Origin: Rhyacophila brunnea
Taxonomy: Eukaryota > Arthropoda > Insecta > Trichoptera > Rhyacophilidae
Direction: 5' to 3'
Length of the DNA: 64,000 nucleotides
Assembly (NCBI GenBank): GCA_022495005.1
Contig: JAGYXB010001016.1
Span: 20,095-84,094 of the forward strand
A program made the translations under genes and the position numbers. The notes under the pieces are model-generated. The model was not told the DNA's origin. It made no database searches and saw only the letters and a program-made list of their open reading frames with translations. Below, piece by piece: positions 34,747 to 46,700 of the stretch. How positions within the stretch are numbered: position 1 is the first letter of the stretch; each line of letters opens with the position of its first letter.

Positions 34747-37700
34747 ATGGTAATCCGGAGCGTGGTTGTGGTGCTGTCTATCGCTGCTTTTGTAGCTGTA
34801 GATGCAAGGTGAGTAAAGTAGTATTTCTAGAAATCAATTAATCTTCAATGATAATTATTTTTAATTTGTGTTAAAACTGAACACATGCGTTTTTAAATTC
34901 TGATACCTAATACCACTAATTCTTTGTGATTAGCTCTTAGCAGACAATTATCAGAAGGTTATTGACATTGGATAACTAAGCGAAACATTGGAATAAAACA
35001 AATAGATTTACATTTGTAATAATGCTATTAATTTTGTCTACCGTTATAATAATATTATCTTAGCAGAAAGACAAGATATTTAAAAAACACAATTATATTT
35101 TTAATAGTAATACTATCGACCAAAGGTACTTGATGGAATTTAAATTTTAATGGATTTAAGTTTTGTACTATTTCATTAGATTGTACAATTATAATTATTG
35201 CCATTATAATATATATAGTAGCCTTTGCACTTTTATAATATATCATGACCGGTTTCGCCATATTATGGCTTTATCAAGTCTTTGATTAGATGAGTTATGG
35301 GTAGGTACGTATAACTGAATTTCCACTCATTTTACTATAGGTATGCAAAATTAGCTCAAATATAAAAAAGTGACAGTGGTACTATTAGTGACGTCCCATC
35401 GGTGTAGGCAAAGGAAAACATAGAAAACTTATTAAACTGAATTTTAAAAACACAAACACAAAGTTGTTGTAAAATTAAACTCGAACATAATAATAATGAT
35501 ACTATAATTAGATGAAGTTAGTATACTCTGTCAACAACACATGTGTCTTATTAGTTTTTTTTTGTATATGGCCTACCAAGCATTGGATAAATAAATTTTA
35601 TGAATGGATTAACTTATGAAGTTAACACTTTAGAATAGTTTTTGGTCAGAAAATATACCTATAAGTACAAACAAATAAGATTGATTTGCCAATATTTTAT
35701 GAGAATAGAAACAACTGTTTTTGTTTCTAACATTTTTTGTTTTGTTATTTGTTCAATATGCCTGCCGAATAATTTAAATAAATATAAATAAAAAATACTT
35801 GCATTACAATGCGATTATGGCATAAGTAAAGTCACTGAAATTTGAATTTACAAATTCAATCCAGTCGAATAAGTAAAATCGACCAATGCGATGATCGTAT
35901 TGCTATATTTATTAGTATAATACGTCGTGCAACAATTTAGAATAAGTTTAGAACATACCTGTACATGTAAGTCACATAACGAATAAATAATTATACATTT
36001 TTGGTGACTTACACAAGATTTTATGAAAATAGAAGTGAAAACTCCACTGCGATCGTCGCATAAGTAAACTCACCACTTTACAACCCATGAAAGTTGTTGG
36101 AGTGTGGCGAGAAATCGGAGTGAATGGAGAGTGGTTGTGGAGGAGGCCAAATCCCACCCCGGGATGTAGCGCCGTGGAAGAAGAAGAAGAAGAAGAAGAA
36201 AGATGTTGGAAATTAAACCCTATCAGGCCGCATTTTATAATTGATTCCATTATTTTTTAGTGAGGCACCAGTGTATGCTGGCAATGAGGCGTGGAGATGG
36301 GAGTGTGTATCCGGAAGATGTGAAAAGTTTCTTCTGACGCAGGACAAGGAAGCCGCTGCTCTGAGTCTTCCAGCTTGCAAAATGTTTTGCAACGATTTTG
36401 GTAACTGTCTTTATAATCCACCCTGTTTTATCATCCCTGTGATCCAACAGTTTGAATAAAGAATACAAAAATTGAACATGATAATAAAAATTGACAGTTC
36501 AAATTAATTATGGCAGAATTAAAAGAAACATTAGAACAGTGGCCCCTAAACTTTCTAAGTACAGAACAAAGAGACAATATTATTTTTTATATCTCTGGTC
36601 AACTGTGATTATTTAAAACATACGTATTATAAGTTTATAAACCTAATTTTAATTTTCATTAAAAATGTGCATTAATGGACATGGGTATTATGGTAAATAC
36701 TAGTAATTAAAAATTATTAAATACTAAATTATCAATAATTAAGGAGCCTTAATTACTAGTTGCCTTAAATAACATAGAATATTTACTTGCAGGAAACATG
36801 TGGCCAAGACCGACCGTTCATTTCCAGATGGGAGACAAATTGGCTCATGTTAACAGACACAGCATTGATGTTCTCTTGGCCAATCAAACTGGTCCTGCTG
36901 CAGATTTGATGCGCTCTGCTGCGAATGTCAGTAATATAATAATTTATATTTATGAACAGTATTATTTATTTGGCATTTTAATAACAGCCATTATATAATT
37001 TTTTTAGAGATTCAAAAGCTATGTTCAAAAGACTATACCAGAAAACTCAAAAGTTATCGAAGGCGGAAAAACTATGATGATAACAATTGATATTAAACAA
37101 ATGGATTATGTTTGTAAGTATAATGATTTTTTTGTAATTTTTTGAATTCTCATTATTCTCCATAATTTCGAATTAGTAATGTACTGTACAGAAAGTCCTA
37201 GGTGCAAACCCACAGACGGATGTGGGCGACAATACGTATGTAAATTTTTCAATCAGCGTAACCACTCAACCAAAATAGAATTACCCACTAGTGATCTAAA
37301 ACTGCAGATCCCACTAAGTTTGATGGGGGAAAGGGGCATTTAGGTTGCTCAGTATACGCCACCTACGTCACTTGACCATCTTTTTTGTTGTTGGTCGGTT
37401 TTCGGATAGACCATCTATTTACTTTCTGAGATAATTCATGATGAATATTTCACTACTTTGCTACTAATATGGGCAGTGGACGGGAGTGTTTGCTTTTTGT
37501 ATGTGCTGAGCAGTGACTTGGAAACTCGTTGCAAATTTACACCTCACCTCGGCCGCCTGTGGGGTTACTGCATTAGGTCCCAACATCAGTTCGATAAAAA
37601 AAAGTTTATAAATTTGGGTTCAGGTCATGGGTATGATATTTTGGGCTAAGTACCCTTTTCCCTGTTAATTCAGAATATAATAATTATAAATCTCACAATA

Positions 37701-40700
37701 ATTAACTTTTTTTTGCAGCTCTAAAGTTAAATACCAATGAAGGCTATACACTTACTGTCGAACCGAAAGAAGATGGCAGAATTCATGCATTAATTCAAGC
37801 GGAGAACTTCTTTGGAGCTAGAAATGGATTAGAGACACTTGAGCAATTCTTTATTTTTGACAATATCCGATTGGAGTTGCAGGTAACATAGTCTTTCTTT
37901 ATCTCCAATATCTTAGCCTTTCAAATTATGGTGCCTTCAAGATAGTCTCTTATTTAATCCAGGTTTTTGCATAAAATAATTATGAAAACTTAAGGGCGGA
38001 CGTGCTCAGCGTGGGTCAAAATGGAGCTTTTTTTCTATTTTCAAAGCATGATCCTGGACATACCTTAAACGTTGTAGATAATCTATTTATATAATTTTGA
38101 AGCCTTATTATCCTTTATATTTATTTTAAACATTTGATGACTGCATAAAGTATTTTTATTACATAAAATAGTATTCTTTTAAACCTCTCGCTCTAATGTT
38201 TTAGAATATAGTCATATTTCAGTACATAAATGTGCAGTGGTGTTAAGATTTTTTTTAATTTATTAATTTTTAAACGCATTTATAAAACCATAGTATAATT
38301 TATTACGAGATAATTTTAGTAAAATATTTACGATAAAAAATTATATTGATAATCTCTGTGATCCCAAATTTGACAAGAATTAGGCATTTTATTATTCAAA
38401 AAATCTGCAAGATTAACACATTTGAAGATAATTCTAAAGATACTAATTATAAGCTATGTCTTTGACCATTCAAGTGTGATAAACATCTTACGAATAATGA
38501 TTGCTTTATAATAATTATTGACCTAAGAATAAGGTAGTGTTTTTTTGAAATATGCCATTTCTTTTGGCATTCCCCAGTGGTCAAGCTACAACATACGGCC
38601 GTAGCCATAAATTGACAAACTATAATTGAAGTAGGGAGTACATGTTCAAACACGCGCGTTAACATCATAAATTATACTAATGGTTTTATAAATGCGTTTA
38701 AAAATTAATAGATGTAAAAAATCTTAACACCACTGCACAGCTATGTACTGAAATATGACTATATTCTAAAACATTAGAGCGAGAGGTTTAAAAGAATACT
38801 ATTTTATGTAATAAAAATACTTTATGCAGTCATCAAATGCTTAAAATAAATATAAAGGATAATAAGGCTTCAAAATTATATAAATAGATTATCTACAGTG
38901 TTTAAGGTATGTCCAGGATCATGCTTTGAAAATAGAACAAAAGCTCCATTTTGACCTACGCTGAGCATGTCCCACCTTAATTAAGTACATCATTATTTAC
39001 TTAAAATTTAACAATCAATAATATTTTTAAAACTTTGTTCTTAATTATAAAAAGTATGTACATATTGTAAATCTTCCAAATTATTTTTTAGATGATCTAC
39101 AACCTTCACATCATAGATAAGCCAGTCTATCCATACAGGGGAATATTACTCGACACTGCCAGAAACTTCCACTCAGTAGAATCTATCAAGAGGACCCTAG
39201 GTAATAAATAAATTTTGTTTAGGCGTTTCTACCATAAAACAATACTGCCAATGTAACCACAATTATTACAGTGTTGTTATAAGAAATTTTCAGCTTCGCT
39301 ATAGGTACTGCAAAGCTGACTAATTTGTTGTTATGATCGACTTTATTTAATATAAAACAATAATTATTATTGGTTGCAAGGTAACTATCAAATTTGCAGA
39401 ATTAAAAAAATACACAAGGATAATCTTAATGATTTTTCAGTATGGGAATTCGTAAAGCTCATTACAAACATAACTGCATATTTAAGCAGTGTGTTTATGC
39501 AAATTTTTCCTAAAGATATACATGACGGCCATATAGCTTCCACACGGCACAATTATATTTGAACAGTGCCAGAAAAGCATAACGGAGAAAGTGCAACTGG
39601 TTCAAACTTTAAAACTTCTCTTTGCTACGTTCAGTTATACCTGCCTGCGCAAGTATACAGTACAGTATAACCCCTATTTTACGTTTTTTAAGGGACTGGA
39701 AAAAAAAAACCTAACTGGAGGGAAAATGTAAAAGGGGGGTATTGAAAAAAAGAACATTAAAATTTTATGTTTCTAAAAAAATAATGTTTTATTAAAAAAC
39801 AACATTCAATTAAAATTTTTATTGAAAAAATCATGTACAAATGTATATTAGTTTGTTGCATTTTTGTTTTTTTGTTATGTTATTCTCTTTCAAGACTATA
39901 TAAACATTTAAAAATGTCATCTTGGATATCAGCAAAGCTTGTAAAGTAGGTTTTTAAACCCTCGGTGAACCTCATTGCTTCTTCTTTTGTTGGAATATCA
40001 ACCTCTTCTTCATCAGACAGTTCTTCAGAAGCGCGCGTAACTCGCATATTTTGAATATTTCCGATGTAAATCGCGGGAAAGAAAAACGTAAATGCGGGTA
40101 TTAAATGTACTGAATTGCCGGGAAAACGTGAATACCGGGCACGTAAAAACGAGGTTATACTGTATATAAATTTAAATATTTTCACGTTGCTTGTACAGCA
40201 AATTTTTTTTTAAACCATGTCTGATCCGAAAAAGATCATATTTTGGCATCCACAGGGTGGAAGTTGTATTAACAGATTTTTCTTTTTACGAGAAATGGAT
40301 GTTTGCCATTTATCGGGACCCACGACATTATAAGCCTCCGCAGTAACCGCTTAACCATCGTGGGCATAAAAACTTAAGACAGTTAAAATACTTATGTTTT
40401 TATTTTTCAGAGGGTATGGCTACATCAAAACTGAACACCTTCCACTGGCACATTACTGATTCTCATAGTTTTTCATTTGAATCTAAATCAAATCCAAACT
40501 TGAGTAAATTGGGTGCTATTACACCTAGAAAAGTAAGTAAGCATTATTCTATTTAATAAAAAATTAAATTTAAAATATATTAAATAATACTATGTGTATA
40601 CTTAGATCTTGTAAATAAACAGATTGATTGTTTCTATACAGAAATAGGGAAGTACTAAAACACTTTGACAAAGCTCGACAATAGTGAACGCATTGTGCTA

Positions 40701-43700
40701 CAAACTATTTTTTTTTTTCAAAAAGGACAATTAATTAACCTGACCCTATTAATGGCATTATAAAAGTTACCGCATTTTCGATGAAATTTAGGCTTCGGAC
40801 TTGACTATAATGTCACTGTTTGTATTAATGGTACATAATCAAATAACACGGTTATATCAAATATCATTGTTACTGTATAATATGTCGGGATTTCATTAAA
40901 TATTATTAGAGCAATACTTTTGAAGTGATGTACTGAATATCAAACCCTAACTAAATGGACTCAAATTTTTCATTCCATCACACCTCAACATTTGATACAA
41001 ATAAATGCACGTCCAGTGTCCACCTACTGTGTAAATGGCATATTTTTGTTGTTGTAGATATACAGTGCAGTACAAATAGCTGATGTCGTTCAATATGGCT
41101 TGGAAAGAGGAATTCGAGTAATGCCTGAATTTGACGCTCCTGCTCACGTCGGCGAAGGTTGGCAGGGAACAAACTTGACAGTTTGCTTTAAGGTAGGGAA
41201 AGAATTTTTTCTCAAATTGTTTAATATAATTGATAGATCTATTCTGAGACAAGCAGATATTTCTACACAGTATTTCAATTAAGCGTCCATAAATTTCTTT
41301 GATTTGGTGCCTTTCTTCTGTTGAAAATATTATTCACATTTAAACAATTGAAAGATATCAGATCAAATTTCTATGTTTCATTAACTGTAAACATAACATT
41401 CCAGTTGGATTCCAGTCTACAGTGGATCATTAAATAATTACGAGATAAAAAGAAATTTTTATATACCATGTTTTTAACTTCCGTTGAATCATATAAACTT
41501 GACAATTTATTCTATGTATTAATACATACTTTTTTTTAAATTTTAATGAATTATCCCATCAACTTGAAAGAAAATGATCAAATGTGTAATAAAGAGAGCA
41601 ATTATAAGAAATTTTCAAACATTTATTAATTGAATAACATACATGAGATTTTAAAAAGTTGTACTTGATATGAAGTAAAAAACAAACAAACAAAAAACAA
41701 GAAAGCGAGTTAATTCTTTTTTCAAAATCGTCGAACGCCGTTACGCAAAAGTCCAAGCATTGAATTCGATCGAAGCGCCATCTTGCGGATTTTTTCCGAA
41801 CTAACTTTCCATACAAAACAATTAATTGAAAATGAATTCAATTCTGCTTAAAGATGGCTAAAAGTATTAAAAGAATGCATTGTCATCGTGTTCTGATATA
41901 TTCTAAAAGTTTCAAATGTCTAGCTAGTCGGGAGGCTAGTTAAAAATCGATTGCAAGATTTGTACTGGACAAACAAGAAAACGAGCTAATAAAAACGTGG
42001 TAAAATACCTCATTTATTTACGCTAATACCCTGTTTACATGTGCATGGATTTACTGTTGACAGTAAGTATTATCGCGGCCATAACAAGAAAATGTATAGG
42101 TAAACATGTATTTTCCTGCTGTTGCAACCTTGCATGCATGAATCAAAAAAGTTTGGAAGCTTCTGAATTTTCATGCGACAGTAGGGATTTTTTCGATCTC
42201 CGCCTGCCCAGTAGAACGATATTGGCAAACCTGCCGGCAAAAAAACAAACTATACTCATTTTGAGGTTCACCGATTTTCACTACCCGTCAAATAGTACCA
42301 TAAAATGACAACATCGCGTCTCGCTTACTCTTGAAGATGGGATTGGAGAGACAGTCGGCACTTTTACGTGTAAACAGTTATTGTCAAGATAATTTAAAAT
42401 ACGCATTATTGCCGCCAGTAAATCCATGCACGTGTACAGGCACTATAAAAACAAGTCGTCAAACTGTTGATTTTTTGGTTATATTCAAAATTATTTATTT
42501 TATATTTGACTGCTCCAAGATTGTAGGTATAATACAGTTTGGTGTCACCAATCAACATAAGAAAAATGGTGACCAGTTTCATGTTCATTTCAAATCACAA
42601 TTTTTATTCTTCAATGCCAAGTATTCATTCTACCGTAAATAGTTTGTCCATCAACATGTTCAACACTTCTATTCAGGGACGCAAGAAATATTGTTCATGA
42701 ACGTTTGTACTGAGTACTCATACTATTTATCTAATTGTAATTATTATATTATATTGTTTACTACTGTTTCTACTGTTATGATGTTTAGTTTTATATTATA
42801 AACTATGTTAATAATATTAATGCACTGTTTTTAAACAAATAAATAAATGAATATTATTTTGTAGGCTGAACCATGGACGCAGTATTGTGTAGAACCACCG
42901 TGTGGACAACTTGACCCGACTCAAGACCGATTATACGATGTCCTAGAAGGAATATACACCGATATGTTTGGTAACTTCTTGAAATTTCGTCTGCTTAGAA
43001 AGGACATTATCAATAATTAATACAGGAAAAAACATTTTTACAGCTAAAAAAATTAGAATAACTCTTGTCTTTCATGATATCATAAAACCTCAATAATTTG
43101 AAATAATAATCGAAAGTTGGAACAATATTTAGCTGTTTATAATATTGACTTTAGAAAGGAAAAAGGGCATAACCCTCAGTTTTTAAAAATCGGTTTTATT
43201 GTATACTAACGTTATACACGTTATGTTCAAAGGATGAAAGCTACAAATGCCGATTTATTATCTAAATTTAGCTAGCAATTTAAAAAAAAAGTAGGAAGTG
43301 GGTCGCAAAAACGACTTATCCATCATTTTTGTTGTTGTTTTTTTTTAATTAACTTAATAATAATATCAGATTAGAGATATAAAACGCAAATTATTAATTA
43401 GCATGCACTTCAAGGCTATGTCTATTTTGTATTTTAACTTTGATCGAAAACCATAAAAAAACGTTTTTGTGCCTCCTGTAAAATTTGATTTGTGTGGATT
43501 ATGCCCTTTTTCCTTTCCACAGTCGAATTTTAGCTGTATTATTATATAATTAGGTTAATCTTTTAAATATACTTGGCCTTGATGGCAAATGAGCCTGAAG
43601 TACTGTAATTTATGGTAATTTCTGCTAACTGCTAACGTTTCTTTCAGAACTCTTCAAGCCTGATATTTTCCATATGGGAGGAGATGAAGTAAAGAACGCA

Positions 43701-46700
43701 TGTTGGAATTCCTCAAAGGAAATCACAAACTGGATGAAGAGTAAGGGATGGAATCTGGATGACAAAGGTTTCCTCAAATTGTGGGATCACTTCCAAAAGA
43801 AGGCCGAAGAAAAAGTTTATAAGGTAATCCAGCGAATTATGCATATCTTTTTCTGTGCTTCGTGAATATTATAAATCTTCAAACCATTTTGGACAAGTAA
43901 GTCAGTTTTAAACTCAAATCATGCTTTCTTTTTTTATTAACTCCATAATTTTGTTGGTTAGTAGCGAAGAGGTTTTTTAACCGATTTTTAAATTTCAAGT
44001 AAATGATTGCTAGCAATTTGCTCTACTTATTAGATCCTGATGTGTATCCAAACGCACAGGCATGGCCTGTCAGGATACTAGGAGCAGTGTTGCCAACTGT
44101 CGTTGACAAAAACATGCCATATGAGATACGAAAACAAGCTATTGTGCAGGAAACAATGCTAGATTTTGTGAAAATAAAATTTCAATGCCTTTTTTTGCCT
44201 ATCGACAAAAAGTGCAAAAAAATCATACCACATTTTCCTAGAAACTCATTTCAAATTGACAAAAAATAGTCAATTAATCTAACAACCTATGATAAGTAAT
44301 AATTAGGTAATACCAGAGAGTGGTATCCCCGATAACCGTCAATGCGATGCCACATGCCTAAGCACACGTTAAATTATAATATTTGATACCATTATATCAC
44401 TATAACGCCAAGAATACTCATATTGTTTCATTGTGTTGTTTTATTTCTCAAGTACTGACATATCTTCATTAAATAGGTATGTGAATAAATGAACTAAATA
44501 TCTCGCTTATTTTCAGAATTAATAAGAATAATTTTCAAAATACGCTAATAAAAATGCCATAATCTAGATGCATTTTTTGCAAGCTAGGTGCCTTCCGAAA
44601 AATACTAGATCTGGCAAGAAAAACGCTAAGTTGGCAAATCGTAAACAACACATCTCTAGATTTCAAATAATATATTAAGGGAATTTTGAAACTGTTGAAT
44701 GAGATTATGTGCAATTATTCCTGTGCGCCTGATTCATGTTCTGTTTATTATATTTTTAACACTCTCCAAGTCATTCTATATTAGATAATAGGTCTATATG
44801 GTTAGAAAATACCCGGTCTGACGCCACAAATAATGTGTATTTGACATTGAAAAACAAACGAATTTGGCAGACCTCAGATTCAAACCCTGATTTCTGCTGC
44901 TAATTTTGTTAATTTTAAATATGATTATAGGTGTTTATAAAATACAGAAATTAATATATCTTTAATTAATTGTAAATGAATTTCAGGTTAACGGTGGACA
45001 AAAATTGCCACTCATTTTATGGACAAGTACTCTTACCGAATATAAACACATCGATGAGTATTTGAACAAGGATGATTACATAATTCAGGTTTGTTTGAAA
45101 TTATTCATAGTTTAGTCATAACAATAAGGAAACATCTATTTCTAAAAACCTATGAGTCTTCAAATCTACAAAAACATGTACTTATATATTCTTCCAAAAT
45201 CTTCCAAAAGCATATGGAAGGAATGTTTGAAAACTCAATACAAATAAATGCCAATATGTCCTATTTTATTTTGATTTTTTTACTATAATAAAAGTATATT
45301 AGCCAAATTGTTCTTATATGAAAATAATAATACAATTGAAAAAATAAACAAATGTTACCAACCACTGATTGAGACACAAAAATGTTGTTTACTACAAGAT
45401 ATAAAATTGTCGACATGGCAGTTTTTGATATATTAAAATATATATGGCTATCACAAAGATTTGAATAAAAATCCACTGACATAATAGATATAATAATTTG
45501 TATATGGAGGCTATTGGTTTCAAAGTCGGTTACCTTTATTTTTACTTGTTTTAATAATTTTCTTGATTCGGATTCTGTAAGTACTTTTTCATAGTACATA
45601 ATACTATAATGTATGTTCTTGAAATTCAACTATACCCACTGAAAAAGATCTGAAATAGCTATTAAGTATTCAGTATTACAACACAAAGTTTCTATTGCTC
45701 GCTCTACTATACATAGTATTAGGTGTGTGAGTTATTGGTGTTCAATATCTCTGGATAATCGTGGTTAAATTGATTTTAGGTTTGGACGACTGCCTACGAT
45801 GAAGAGATATCTGGTCTGTTGAATAAGGGTTATAGACTTATTTTGTCAAATTACGATGCACTTTATCTTGATTGTGGATTCGGAGCTTGGGTCGGAGAGG
45901 GTCAGTACTTCTTCTCTTATTTATAAATCTACCGCGTATATATTGTGGAAATTAAAAAATTCTTAATTGATGTTTCTAGCGCAACTTAAAAACAAAACGA
46001 CAAACTTTTGATTGTTTCAGGAAATAATTGGTGCAGTCCATTTATTGGTTGGCAGAAGGTTTACGACAACAGTCCGGCTAAGATAGCTGGACAAAACAAA
46101 CATCTTATTATAGGTAAATAGAATTTATTTTATATAATGTGATTCCATACTGTTCAAGATTTTCAAGTGTAAAAATCTTAATTTCCGCATCACGAATGAT
46201 ATTTCAGTTTAAGAAATATCCTTCCAAATATTGGTACACTGTGCGTCGGTATATCACTGTTTCTTTGTGTTTTTGTACGTTTATATTATGTCACGTTTGC
46301 GTGCGTGAGGGTGAATGTAACTTTGTTGGCGGTTATGATTTGGGATCATGTTGGTGTATAGTGAAATGTTAGTGTGCATTGCATCTTATAAAAAAGTCAA
46401 TCCGACAAATAAACTATTGTCATATTAAAACTCTGGCAGGGCTCGAAATGGACCGGAGCGCACCGGAGTGCCGTTCCGGTTCATAACATCCCCAAAATGA
46501 TCGATCGTCTCGTTGAAAATTTATTTGACCATCTGAGCTAGATAGGTCATATATAACAAAAAATCTGACACACTTAATTTTTTTTATAAAATAAACATAG
46601 CATTAAATAACTATATATTTATATATTTATCTACGTAAATATTTTCGTAAAATTATCCAGCGCTCCGGTTCGTAAAATTTTCCTTTTCGAGTGCTAAACT

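Noticed and set aside
44003..44269. 88-codon frame in a hexosaminidase intron that could be an extra exon
   Set aside because: The flanking exons already join in phase and correspond to contiguous GH20 sequence. No suitable splice pair and no similarity were seen.
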